In this document: piece after piece, positions 8,257 through 16,445 of the stretch
Layout: every line of letters begins with the position of its first letter
How positions within the stretch are numbered: position 1 is the stretch's first letter
Assembly (NCBI RefSeq): GCF_047634355.1
Contig: NZ_JBLIAL010000004.1
Reading direction: 5' to 3' (one strand)
Source of the DNA: Porticoccus sp002341315
GTDB taxonomy: Bacteria; Pseudomonadota; Gammaproteobacteria; Pseudomonadales; Porticoccaceae
Length of the DNA: 64,000 nucleotides
Translations under genes and position numbers: made by a program
Notes under the pieces: generated by a model
Database searches by the model: none
Told to the model about the DNA's origin: nothing
Seen by the model: only the letters and a program-made list of their open reading frames with translations

Positions 8257-10050
8257 ATGGCCCATCGCGCGCACCTTTTCTCACTAAAAATCGCTCATGG
8301 CTTGCGTACGTCTCTGAGTGATACCCCCTACAACTCAAAGGTTTTTTTCAAGGATGCCATGGCTGGTATTGCCATTGGCATTATAGCCATTCCTCTCGCC
8401 ATGGCGTTGGCAATCGCCAGTGGTGTTGCGCCACAGTATGGGCTTTACACCGCCATTATTGCCGGTTTTGTTATTCCGTTGACCGGCGGATCGCGTTTCA
8501 GTGTTTCCGGCCCTACCGCTGCATTCGTTGTCATTCTCTACCCGGTTGTTCAGCAATATGGACTGCCCGGTCTGCTGGTGGCCAGCATTCTGGCCGGTAT
8601 CATACTGGTAGTGATGGCGCTGTTGCGACTCGGACGTTACATCGAATACATTCCGGAGCCGGTTACCCTCGGTTTTACCGGGGGGATTGCGGTTGTGATT
8701 GCCGTTCTCCAGCTCAAGGACTTTCTGGGCTTGCAGATTGCGGACATGCCTATTCATTTTACCGATAAAGTACTGGCTCTGATCACTGCCTTGCCCGATT
8801 TCTCATTGTGGAGTCTGGTCACAGGGCTGGCCACATTGCTGGTGATGCTGCTCTGGCCTCTGCTGAAAACCCCTGTTCCTGGACACCTGCCGGCGGTCAT
8901 TGTCGGTAGTCTGGTGGCAGTAACCCTGAATCAACAGGGTGCGGGTATTGCCTCTGTTGGATCCACCTTCAGTTTCGTCCTCCCCGATGGAACGGTCGGG
9001 GCGGGTATTTCATCGGTATTGCCGGATATTCAATGGCCCTGGCAAAGAACGCAGTCGGGCGAAGCACCGTTGGCATTCAGTTGGTCCGTCACTCAGGATC
9101 TGCTGTCGGCGGCTTTTGCCATCGCGATGCTCGCAGCCATTGAATCACTGTTGTGTGCCGTGGTACTGGATCGCGCATCCGGTACCAAACACAGCGCCAA
9201 CAGTGAATTGTTGGGGCAGGGTATTGGCAATATTATCGCGCCCTTTTTTGGGGGTATTACAGCCACGGCTGCGATTGCCCGTTCGGCGGCCAATCTCAAG
9301 GCCGGCGCAGTGACCCCCATTGCGCCAATGATTCATGCCCTGGTGGTGTTGGCTGCCGTGGTATGGCTTTCCTCGCTTTTATCATTTATGCCGATGGCCA
9401 GCATGGCGGCGCTACTGGTGGTCGTTGCCTGGAAAATGAGCGAGACATCCCGGATCGTGCACCTGCTGAAAACGGCTCCGCCTAGCGATGTGCTGGTGTT
9501 TGCGGTTTGTTTTTCCCTGACAATATTGTTTGACATGGTGATTGCGATTACTGCAGGTCTTGTTCTGGCATCTCTGCTGTTCATGAAAGAGATTGCCGAA
9601 ATGACAAAAATCAGCGATATCTCCCGCAATAAAAAAATGATCGATGGTGAAATTCCCGATGGTTGGCGTGTATTGAAAATAAATGGTCCGTTATTCTTTG
9701 CGGCGGCAGACCGCGTCTTCGGCGAGCTGGCTCAGTTAGGCAAGGGGCAAAAGGGGTTAGTGCTGTATCTGGATGGCGTATCAATTCTCGATTCTGGCGG
9801 CGTGGCGGCGCTTTATAAATTGCTTGATACTTGCCGAGCATCCGGTACGCGCCTATTTCTGGCAGATTTTCAGTTCCAGCCACTGAAAACACTGTCGCGG
9901 GCCGGCTTTCACCCGGATGGGACCAACTGCAAAATATTTTCCGAGCTATCCGGCGCTCTGACCGCATTGAGGGATGAAGAAAAATCTGCTGTCAGTCGAC
10001 CGTATGAGGCGCCTGCCAACCCTGAGCTGCGGTCAGGTCAGAGCGAATAG
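8257..10050 (+). CDS. SulP family anion transporter with STAS domain
   Basis: A 597-residue inner-membrane transporter. The first about 420 residues are hydrophobic with SulP hallmarks: AIPLAMALAIASGVAPQYGLYTA in helix 1-2, and GGSRFSVSGPTAAFVV. The C-terminus (about 455-565) is a STAS domain with the YLDGVSILDSGGVAALYKLL pattern including the conserved DSGG. The family moves sulfate, bicarbonate or other anions by Na+ or H+ coupling. Its position just upstream of an Mrp-type Na+/H+ antiporter operon makes a Na+-linked bicarbonate or sulfate uptake role attractive, but this is inference. A terminator-like hairpin follows the gene. Confidence 0.88.
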   Translation: MAHRAHLFSLKIAHGLRTSLSDTPYNSKVFFKDAMAGIAIGIIAIPLAMALAIASGVAPQYGLYTAIIAGFVIPLTGGSRFSVSGPTAAFVVILYPVVQQYGLPGLLVASILAGIILVVMALLRLGRYIEYIPEPVTLGFTGGIAVVIAVLQLKDFLGLQIADMPIHFTDKVLALITALPDFSLWSLVTGLATLLVMLLWPLLKTPVPGHLPAVIVGSLVAVTLNQQGAGIASVGSTFSFVLPDGTVGAGISSVLPDIQWPWQRTQSGEAPLAFSWSVTQDLLSAAFAIAMLAAIESLLCAVVLDRASGTKHSANSELLGQGIGNIIAPFFGGITATAAIARSAANLKAGAVTPIAPMIHALVVLAAVVWLSSLLSFMPMASMAALLVVVAWKMSETSRIVHLLKTAPPSDVLVFAVCFSLTILFDMVIAITAGLVLASLLFMKEIAEMTKISDISRNKKMIDGEIPDGWRVLKINGPLFFAAADRVFGELAQLGKGQKGLVLYLDGVSILDSGGVAALYKLLDTCRASGTRLFLADFQFQPLKTLSRAGFHPDGTNCKIFSELSGALTALRDEEKSAVSRPYEAPANPELRSGQSE

Positions 10051-10110
10051 AAGGCAATGATCATCCCGTCTGTTGGTAGGGTTTCTGTCTGGTCTAAGGG
10101 GGTATCTGTC

Positions 10111-10148
10111 AGTCTGGCAGAGCCGGTGGGCCGTCTGCCCAGACTTTT
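10111..10148 (+). terminator. Probable rho-independent terminator of the sulP gene
   Basis: An outer stem AGTCTGG/CCAGACT encloses an inner CAGA-GCC/GGC-TCTG helix, and the 3' arm runs directly into TTTC. It lies 60 bp after the sulP stop. The T tract is short. Confidence 0.55.
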
Positions 10149-10274
10149 CTGAATTGCAAAATATTGTGTGCAAAAGTGAAGCTTATTTGACATACTTTTT
10201 TACGCTTTTAGCAAAGCTTTTTTTGGAAAAAATGAGCAAGTACTCGGCGAATTACTATAACAATTAGGGACCTC

Positions 10275-10490
10275 ATGGTTGCCGTGCTGAAACGAATGTC
10301 GAGACCGGTTTTTGTCTCCATGATGTTATGGGACGCGGTGGTGGGGAATGCTTGTGCTCTGGCAAAAATGGCGGGGCAGCAATTTCTTTCCTCCTGTCAA
10401 TTCTGCGCAAACCCGATACACTTCTCTTCCCCGCCTACTGATGTTGCCAGTGGCCTTGCGTTTGCTCAGGGGAAGCTTCCCGTCAAATGA
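10275..10490 (+). CDS. Small hypothetical ORF upstream of the Mrp operon (weak)
   Basis: A 71-codon frame in an otherwise empty 670-bp interval between sulP and mrpE. AGGGA lies six bases before the ATG. The product is mixed and unremarkable, with one hydrophobic stretch near the N-terminus and two cysteines (CQFC), and matches nothing I know. Its stop TGA overlaps the ATG of the next short frame (ATGA), which is the main argument for it. The interval is AT-rich and may instead be regulatory or decayed DNA. Confidence 0.25.
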   Translation: MVAVLKRMSRPVFVSMMLWDAVVGNACALAKMAGQQFLSSCQFCANPIHFSSPPTDVASGLAFAQGKLPVK

Positions 10491-10639
10491 CACTTGACGA
10501 CATCGCTACAAAAATTAATAGTGAAGCAGCCTTGTTAAGCCAGAAGTGGTTCTGGCCAAGCGCAGTGTTGAGAAAGGCCAATCAGGATGCCGAAGATTTT
10601 TTGGCTGTGGTGCTCGACAAGCCCTTCTCCAATAAATAG
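10487..10639 (+). CDS. 50-residue hypothetical protein (weak)
   Basis: The frame starts in an ATGA overlap with the preceding small ORF and ends TAG. It reads as a compact amphipathic peptide beginning MTLDDIATKINSEAAL and containing KWFWPSAVLRKANQDAEDF. GGGGAAG lies 11 bases upstream, in the left half of a 12-bp palindrome (GGGAAGCTTCCC). The helical character and coupling make translation possible, but I recognise no family. Confidence 0.3.
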   Translation: MTLDDIATKINSEAALLSQKWFWPSAVLRKANQDAEDFLAVVLDKPFSNK

Positions 10640-10643
10640 AGTA

Positions 10644-10671
10644 TTGTCGGTATTTTTAAAAGATTTATAAA
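10644..10671 (+). promoter_or_regulatory. Candidate sigma-70 promoter of the Mrp operon
   Basis: TTGTCG and TATAAA are separated by 16 bp, about 50 bp before the mrpE start, in a very AT-rich stretch. A GGTATTAATACC palindrome follows near the expected transcription start and could be an operator. Confidence 0.4.
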
Positions 10672-10720
10672 TATAACGAGGTATTAATACCCATCTCATG
10701 CGGATCATCGGCGGACTATC

Positions 10721-11191
10721 ATGAAACACTGCCTGAGCCTTGCTTTTGTATTGATGGTGTTGTGGCTTGGAAATTCTGGCTACTATTCGCCGCTGTTATT
10801 GTCGCTCGGCGCTTTTTCCGTGGTATTTGCCGTCTGGGTTTCCCATCGTATGGATGTGGTCGACCATGAATCCCAGCCCCTTCATCTGAGTGGGCATATC
10901 TCATTTTTCTACTGTTGGCTGGTAGGTAAGATTATTCTCAGCAATATTGATGTGGTGAAGCGCATCTGGTTGGGCAACAAGTCTATAAGCCCCTGTTTTG
11001 CCAGGTTACCGATGGACCAAAAGACGGATATGGGGAAAGTGATTTATGCCAATTCCATTACCCTGACGCCGGGCACCGTATCGATGGATATTGAGAACGG
11101 TACAGTGTTGGTACACGCACTGACAGCAGAAAATATAGCCGAACTGAAGGGTGGTGAAATGAATCGGCGCGTTGCAGATCTGGAGCTTTAG
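10721..11191 (+). CDS. mrpE: Mrp-type Na+/H+ antiporter subunit E
   Basis: A 156-residue membrane protein, first gene of the antiporter operon. It has two to three N-terminal hydrophobic helices (residues about 1-80) and then a soluble C-terminal half. The stretch KVIYANSITLTPGTVSMDIENGTVLVHAL is the family hallmark of MnhE/MrpE (NSITLTPGT). Its stop is immediately followed by the mrpF start. MrpE supports assembly or activity of the complex in the inner membrane. Confidence 0.93.
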   Translation: MKHCLSLAFVLMVLWLGNSGYYSPLLLSLGAFSVVFAVWVSHRMDVVDHESQPLHLSGHISFFYCWLVGKIILSNIDVVKRIWLGNKSISPCFARLPMDQKTDMGKVIYANSITLTPGTVSMDIENGTVLVHALTAENIAELKGGEMNRRVADLEL

Positions 11192-11464
11192 ATGCTGATT
11201 GCAAGTGCAGTGGCAATTCTGGTTGTGATGGCGATGGCCATTATCAGGGCATTGCTCGGCCCCACGATTTATGACCGCATTCTGGCTGTTAATCTGTTTG
11301 GCACCAAAACCGTACTGCTGATCGCAGTAATCGGTTTTTTGTTCGGTCGGCCCGATTTTCTGGATATTGCACTGGTGTATGCATTAATCAACTTCATCAG
11401 CATTGTTGGCGTGCTCAGGTATTTTGAATACAGCCGCAATGAAGAAGAGGGAGGGTCCCTCTGA
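11192..11464 (+). CDS. mrpF: Mrp-type Na+/H+ antiporter subunit F
   Basis: A 90-residue protein with three predicted helices. The signature RALLGPTIYDRILAVNLFGTK near residue 20 and a helix containing DIALVYALINFISIVGVLRY match MrpF. It abuts mrpE with no gap and its TGA overlaps the ATG of mrpG, so translation is coupled. Confidence 0.93.
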   Translation: MLIASAVAILVVMAMAIIRALLGPTIYDRILAVNLFGTKTVLLIAVIGFLFGRPDFLDIALVYALINFISIVGVLRYFEYSRNEEEGGSL

Positions 11465-11784
11465 TGCTTGCCGGCATGGTGACTGTGTTGAGTTCTGCCT
11501 GTCTTTTATTGGGCGCTTTTCTGATTATTTCTGGTGCTGTCGGTGTGCTGAGGTTCCCCGATTTTTTTACCCGGATGCATGCTGCAGGCGTTACTGAAAC
11601 GCTGGCTACTACACTGATTCTGCTCGGTCTTATGCTTTTTGCCGGATGGACCATTGTGTCTTTCAAGTTGCTGTTGATTTTACTGTTTATTCTAATCACG
11701 AGCCCGGTTGCTAGTCACGCACTGACAAAAGCGGCGCTCCATGGAAACCTTCAGCCTCTGGTCAATGAGAATAATGAACAATAG
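11464..11784 (+). CDS. mrpG: Mrp-type Na+/H+ antiporter subunit G
   Basis: A 106-residue protein with three helices and the MrpG signature GVLRFPDFFTRMHAAGVTETL around residues 25-45, then ITSPVASHALTKAALHG at the end. The start ATG overlaps the mrpF stop. About 100 bp separate its stop from the region where coding similarity of the next subunit begins, the largest gap in the operon. Confidence 0.93.
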   Translation: MLAGMVTVLSSACLLLGAFLIISGAVGVLRFPDFFTRMHAAGVTETLATTLILLGLMLFAGWTIVSFKLLLILLFILITSPVASHALTKAALHGNLQPLVNENNEQ

Positions 11785-11976
11785 CTGTGGTACCCCAAAC
11801 TGGTGGAGGTGGGCGCAGAGCATTTCTCCCGTCAGATACCCTGGTGGTACGCCTGAAGGAATAATGTTGATGACGAAGGGAGTGCTCCCATCGAACTAGT
11901 CCTGGATATTACGCTGCTGCTACTTCTGGTAGTCACCGCGCTGGCTATTGCCCGTCAGAGAGATCTGTTTGCCTGC

Positions 11977-12882
11977 GTGATGCTGGCGGGGATCTATGGT
12001 CTGTTGTCAGCGAGTTTCTTTGTCTCTATGGATGCTGTAGATGTGGCCTTTACCGAGGCGGCTGTGGGGGCAGGGGTTTTCCCCCTGCTGATGTTGACCG
12101 CGTTGACCGTTACCGGTCGCTATGAGCAGACAGCCCATCGGCGACCGCGGGCGGCTTTCTTTCTCGTGCTGGTGACCGGCGCCCTGCTGATATTGGGGAC
12201 TCTGGACATGCCACCCTTCGGCTCCCCAGATGCCCCCGCACACACGCATGTCGCTGCGCGGTATATTCAGGTATCTCCCACTGAAATTGGTATTCCAAAT
12301 ATGGTGACATCGGTGTTGGCAGACTACCGTGCCTTTGACACCCTGGGGGAGGTGGTGGTGGTTTTCACGGCGGTGGTGGGTGTGCTGATTCTGCTGACGT
12401 CGGGAGAGCAGCGTCAACAGTCTTCCCCGGCAAATGCTGTTGAAACAATGCGCAGTCACATGATTCTTCGGGTGGTGAGCAAGATGCTGATTCCCCTCAT
12501 GCTGCTGTTTGCGCTCTACGTCCAGTTTCATGGCGACTATGGCCCGGGTGGTGGCTTCCAGGCTGGCGTCATTTTTGCGGCGGCGATCATTCTGTACGCG
12601 ATGTTGTTCGGTCTGGCCAAGGCCCAGGCGGCGATCAAGCCGTCAATCCTGCGATTGTTGGCGGCATTCGGGGTTTTACTCTACGGCGGAGTGGGGGTGG
12701 TCAGCTTTCTGACCGGCGCGAATTACCTGGACTACAGTCGTCTTGCCGCTGATCCTGTTGTGGGCCGGCACATCGGCATTCTCGCTATTGAATTGGGGGT
12801 GGGCATCACAGTGGCCGCTGCGATGATTCTGATTTTTTATGCGTTTGCCGGTTATGCCACCGGTCGAGCCGAGGCCGAATAA
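11977..12882 (+). CDS. mrpB: Fused Mrp subunit A C-terminal / subunit B protein
   Basis: The protein joins a DUF4040-like segment (DVAFTEAAVGAGVFPLLM), an MbhE-like middle segment and a full MnhB/MrpB domain (LLFALYVQFHGDYGPGGGFQAG). The C-terminal part of the usual large MrpA is therefore fused to MrpB, while the NuoL-like part of MrpA is encoded separately downstream. The listed start is the first canonical codon, GTG at 11977, but it cuts into the first helix. In-frame coding-like sequence (IELVLDITLLLLLVVTALAI) extends back to about 11890 without any ATG, GTG or TTG, and an in-frame TGA lies upstream of that. AAGGGAG sits seven bases before the ATC at 11890. A non-canonical start, frameshift or sequence error is possible. 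The stop overlaps the mrpC start (TAATG). Confidence 0.82.
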   Translation: MMLAGIYGLLSASFFVSMDAVDVAFTEAAVGAGVFPLLMLTALTVTGRYEQTAHRRPRAAFFLVLVTGALLILGTLDMPPFGSPDAPAHTHVAARYIQVSPTEIGIPNMVTSVLADYRAFDTLGEVVVVFTAVVGVLILLTSGEQRQQSSPANAVETMRSHMILRVVSKMLIPLMLLFALYVQFHGDYGPGGGFQAGVIFAAAIILYAMLFGLAKAQAAIKPSILRLLAAFGVLLYGGVGVVSFLTGANYLDYSRLAADPVVGRHIGILAIELGVGITVAAAMILIFYAFAGYATGRAEAE

Positions 12883-13232
12883 TGTTGCCGGAGCTTTATA
12901 ACTATTGGGTGGTAATCGTGCTGATGATGATCGGTTTTTATATCGTCATCGTGCAGGGCAACCTGATCAAGAAGCTGATTGGGCTGAATATTTTCCAGAC
13001 CTCGGTTTTTATCTTTTATATCAGTGTCGGGAAAGTGGCGGGGGGCAGTGCCCCGATCCTTGCCGAGGGCGTGAGTGTCTATTCCAATCCGTTACCCCAT
13101 GTGCTGATTCTCACCGCTATTGTGGTGGGTATCGCCACCATGGCGTTGGCGCTGGCACTGGTGGTCCGCATCAAGAATGCCTACGGCACGGTTGAGGAAG
13201 AAGAGTTACAGGAAAGAGACCTGCGGTGCTGA
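12882..13232 (+). CDS. mrpC: Mrp-type Na+/H+ antiporter subunit C (NuoK-like)
   Basis: A 116-residue protein with three helices, homologous in pattern to complex I NuoK. It includes LIKKLIGLNIFQTSVFIFYIS and the VLILTAIVVGIATMALALALVVRI helix typical of MnhC, with the conserved DPLPHxLxLTAIVV-type segment (here YSNPLPHVLILTAIVV). It overlaps both neighbours, so translation is coupled throughout. Confidence 0.93.
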   Translation: MLPELYNYWVVIVLMMIGFYIVIVQGNLIKKLIGLNIFQTSVFIFYISVGKVAGGSAPILAEGVSVYSNPLPHVLILTAIVVGIATMALALALVVRIKNAYGTVEEEELQERDLRC

Positions 13233-14698
13233 GCCATCTCCCTATTTTACAAGTGATTGTGCCCCTGCTGGCAGCACCGGCCTGTTTGTTGCTGGACAGG
13301 GCGCGCGCTGCCTGGCTGTTCGCCTGCATGGCCAGTCTTGTCTCAGTGGTAATCAGTGGTCTGCTGGTGTTCCAGGTTCATCAGTTTGGTACGTTGAGCT
13401 ATAGCCTGGGGGGGTGGGATGCACCCTGGGGTATCGAATATCGCATCGATTTGTTGTCGGCCTACGTGCTGCTGATTGTCAGTGGTATTGGCGCACTGAT
13501 GATGCTGGCTGCCAATACGGCTATCAGGATAGAAATTCCGTCAGAAAGACAGCCGCTGTTTTATGTGCTCTATTTGCTCTGTCTGGCGGGCCTGCTGGGT
13601 ATTGTCGCCACCGGTGATATTTTCAATGTGTTCGTGTTTCTGGAAATTTCATCACTGGCAACCTATGCGCTGATTGCCCAGGGTCGAGACCGACGGGCGT
13701 TGTGGGCTGCCTATCAGTATCTGATTGTCGGTACGATCGGCGCCACATTCATTCTGATTGGCATCGGGTTTCTCTACAGTCTCACCGGCACCCTGAATAT
13801 GCAGGATCTGGCGAACCGGTTGCCGCAGCTGGAAAATTCCGCCACCGCGTTTACGGCATTTGCCTTTCTGATGGTGGGTGTCTGTCTGAAGCTGGCGCTG
13901 TTTCCGCTGCATTTGTGGCTGCCCAATGCCTACGCCTATGCGCCATCTATTGTCACAGCATTTCTGGCGGCTACGGCGACCAAGGTGGCGGTTTATCTGC
14001 TGATTCGTTTTCATTTTTCTGTGTTCGGTGTCGGATTTGCTGCGTCCGTATTGCCGCTGCACAGCATATTTCTGGTGCTCGGCCTGGCGGGGGTGTTCGT
14101 GGCATCCCTGGTGGCGATTCAGCAGCCCAATGTGAAACGCCTGTTCGCCTATTCCAGTGTGGCGCAGATCGGTTACATGATTATCGGCATCGGCATTGGC
14201 ACTGCAACCGGGTTACAGGCAGCGCTACTGCATCTGTTCAACCATGCCCTGATGAAGGGAGCACTTTTTCTGGCACTGGCGGCGGTTGTGTTCCGTTTTG
14301 GCAGTGCCGATATACGGCATTTTGCAGGGCTGGGCCAGCGCATGCCCTGGACCATGGCCATTATCGTGATCGGCGGTCTGAGTTTGATTGGTGTGCCCGG
14401 CACCGTTGGTTTTATCAGCAAGTGGTATCTGGTGCTGGCGGCGTTCGAACGCGACTGGTGGCCGCTGATTATTGCGGTGTTGCTGGGTTCTTTGCTGGCC
14501 GTTATTTATATCTGGCGATTGGTGGAAGTGGCCTATTTTCGGGAAGGTGAGGGTGAGGTCCGCGGAGAAGCACCGTTGTCGCTGTTGATTCCAACCGCCA
14601 TATTGGCGCTGGCCAATATCTATTTTGGCATCGATACGCGCCTGCCGATCTATTTGTCAGACAGTGCCGCACAAATGCTGTTCGGAGGTAGCCCGTGA
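13226..14698 (+). CDS. mrpD: Proton-conducting Mrp subunit D (NuoN/NuoL-like), first copy
   Basis: A 490-residue, about 14-helix antiporter-like subunit related to complex I NuoL/M/N. It contains the conserved Glu in FNVFVFLEISSLATYALIA, the Lys-bearing LFPLHLWLPNAYAYAP segment and NVKRLFAYSSVAQIGYMIIG, then HLFNHALMKGALFLALA. The start is GTG overlapping the end of mrpC. It should conduct protons in the inner membrane as part of the antiporter. Confidence 0.92.
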   Translation: MLSHLPILQVIVPLLAAPACLLLDRARAAWLFACMASLVSVVISGLLVFQVHQFGTLSYSLGGWDAPWGIEYRIDLLSAYVLLIVSGIGALMMLAANTAIRIEIPSERQPLFYVLYLLCLAGLLGIVATGDIFNVFVFLEISSLATYALIAQGRDRRALWAAYQYLIVGTIGATFILIGIGFLYSLTGTLNMQDLANRLPQLENSATAFTAFAFLMVGVCLKLALFPLHLWLPNAYAYAPSIVTAFLAATATKVAVYLLIRFHFSVFGVGFAASVLPLHSIFLVLGLAGVFVASLVAIQQPNVKRLFAYSSVAQIGYMIIGIGIGTATGLQAALLHLFNHALMKGALFLALAAVVFRFGSADIRHFAGLGQRMPWTMAIIVIGGLSLIGVPGTVGFISKWYLVLAAFERDWWPLIIAVLLGSLLAVIYIWRLVEVAYFREGEGEVRGEAPLSLLIPTAILALANIYFGIDTRLPIYLSDSAAQMLFGGSP

Positions 14699-16173
14699 CA
14701 GCACTAGTGGCCCTGCAGCTTACCCTGGTCGTACCGCTTTGCGGCGCGCTGCTGATCGCCCTGTGTGGCCGCTGGTCCAACCTCAGGGAAGCGGTGACCC
14801 TGTCCACGGCGGGCCTGCTCTTTTATCTGGTCATACAGGTATTCGGTGCCGTCGAACGCGGTGGAAATGAAGCTGCTGCGCTCTATGTGGAGTTATGGCA
14901 GATTCTGCCCGGCCTGCACATTGCCCTTCATTCGGAACCCCTGTCGATTCTCTTTGCGCTGGTGGCCAGTGGGCTGTGGATCGTCACTTCGGTTTATTCG
15001 ATTGGTTATATGCGTGCCAATCAGGAAAAGCGCCAGACCCAGTTTTATGTGTGTTTTGCCGTCGCAATTTTCGGGGCGATGGGGGTGGCGTTTGCGGCCA
15101 ACCTGCTGACCCTGTTTCTGTTCTATGAAGTATTGACCCTGTCCACGTATCCCCTGGTGGCCCACAAGGGCGACGACAAGGCCCGTGCCGGAGCAAGAAC
15201 GTATCTCGGTATTCTGCTGGCGACCTCCATTGGATTGTTTTTGCCGGCCATGATGTGGACCTATTTTGTTGCCGGTACCCTGGATTTCCGTCCCGGCGGT
15301 ATCCTCGAGGGTAATATCGGCGGCATTGGCGCCACCATCCTACTGTTGATGTTCATGTTCGGTATCGGCAAGGCCGCTCTGATTCCGGTGCATCGCTGGC
15401 TGCCAGCTGCGATGGTAGCGCCGACACCCGTGTCTGCCTTGCTTCATGCCGTGGCTGTGGTGAAAGCCGGTGTGTTCACCATCGCTAAAGTGGTGATCTA
15501 CATTTTCGGGCTCGACTTCCTGGTGGATGTGCCACACGAAGTGATTGCCGTCTATATCGCCGGGTTTACCATTGTGGTGGCCTCCATACTGGCCCTCCGG
15601 CAAACCAATATAAAACGCATGCTGGCCTATTCGACGGTCTCGCAGTTGTCTTACATCGTCCTGGCGGTTCTGGTACTCACCCCGCTCTCTGAAATCGGGG
15701 CTATCGTGCATATCGTCGCCCACGCGGTGGCCAAGATCACACTGTTCTTTGCGGCGGGTGCGATCTATATCGCCAGCAAAAAAACCGAGATTAACCAGCT
15801 GGATGGCATCGGCTTTCGTATGCCTATCACCATGGCTGCGTTTGCGATAGCGGCACTCAGTATGATCGGTGTGCCGCCTACTGGTGGTTTTGTCTCGAAG
15901 TGGTACATGATTGCCGGCGCGTTTCAGATTGACAGTTATTTTGTGCTGGTGGTGTTGACACTTTCTACGGCACTTAATGCGGCCTATTTTCTGCCGATCA
16001 TTTTCCGGGCCTATTTTCGCAAAGAGTCGGTTGCGCCACCGAAATCCCATGGCGAAGCGCCCCTGCCCATGGTGGGGGCCATCTGCGTCACGGCGTTGCT
16101 GACGCTGTTGGTATTCTTTCTGAATGGTCCGTTGGTTGCCTTTGAAATGGCAGTACTGGGGGTGCCCCGATGA
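14695..16173 (+). CDS. Proton-conducting Mrp subunit D-like, second copy
   Basis: A 492-residue NuoL/M/N-type membrane protein with the same landmarks as its upstream paralogue: LLTLFLFYEVLTLSTYPLVA, IPVHRWLPAAMVAPTPVSALLHAVAVVKAG (closer to the NuoL/M consensus), NIKRMLAYSTVSQLSYIVLA and IVHIVAHAVAKITLFFAAGA. It starts GTG inside the stop of the first copy (GTGA). It probably represents a separate antiporter channel of a multi-D Mrp complex. Confidence 0.9.
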   Translation: MTALVALQLTLVVPLCGALLIALCGRWSNLREAVTLSTAGLLFYLVIQVFGAVERGGNEAAALYVELWQILPGLHIALHSEPLSILFALVASGLWIVTSVYSIGYMRANQEKRQTQFYVCFAVAIFGAMGVAFAANLLTLFLFYEVLTLSTYPLVAHKGDDKARAGARTYLGILLATSIGLFLPAMMWTYFVAGTLDFRPGGILEGNIGGIGATILLLMFMFGIGKAALIPVHRWLPAAMVAPTPVSALLHAVAVVKAGVFTIAKVVIYIFGLDFLVDVPHEVIAVYIAGFTIVVASILALRQTNIKRMLAYSTVSQLSYIVLAVLVLTPLSEIGAIVHIVAHAVAKITLFFAAGAIYIASKKTEINQLDGIGFRMPITMAAFAIAALSMIGVPPTGGFVSKWYMIAGAFQIDSYFVLVVLTLSTALNAAYFLPIIFRAYFRKESVAPPKSHGEAPLPMVGAICVTALLTLLVFFLNGPLVAFEMAVLGVPR

Positions 16174-16445
16174 CCAACCGTAATAGCGCACCAAATGACG
16201 CGCAAAAAAGCTGGCTCTACCGGCCGGAAAATCATAAAAAACTCTGGTGGGGTTTTGGCCTGATACTGGCCGCGACGGTTGTTGTCCAGTTGTTTGTTTC
16301 GGTACACGGCCACTTCGGTTTTGATGGATGGTTCGGTTTCAGCGCTGCTTTTGGTTTTCTTTCATGTGCTCTGATGGTGGTATTCGCCAAACTGCTCGGA
16401 TACCTTTTGAAACGGCCCGATAATTATTACGACGACGATGTTTGA
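16170..16445 (+). CDS. Small two-helix membrane protein of the Mrp operon
   Basis: A 91-residue protein with a polar N-terminus (WLYRPENHKKLWWGF), two transmembrane helices separated by an HGHFGFDGWFGF loop, and an acidic tail (YYDDDV). It overlaps the preceding gene by ATGA and the following gene by 8 bp, so it is translated as part of the complex operon. I do not recognise a named family. By position it is an accessory or assembly subunit. Confidence 0.8.
   Translation: MTNRNSAPNDAQKSWLYRPENHKKLWWGFGLILAATVVVQLFVSVHGHFGFDGWFGFSAAFGFLSCALMVVFAKLLGYLLKRPDNYYDDDV

Noticed and set aside
10073..10267. 64-codon frame after sulP
   Set aside because: It overlaps the terminator hairpin, has no Shine-Dalgarno and reads as low-complexity sequence.
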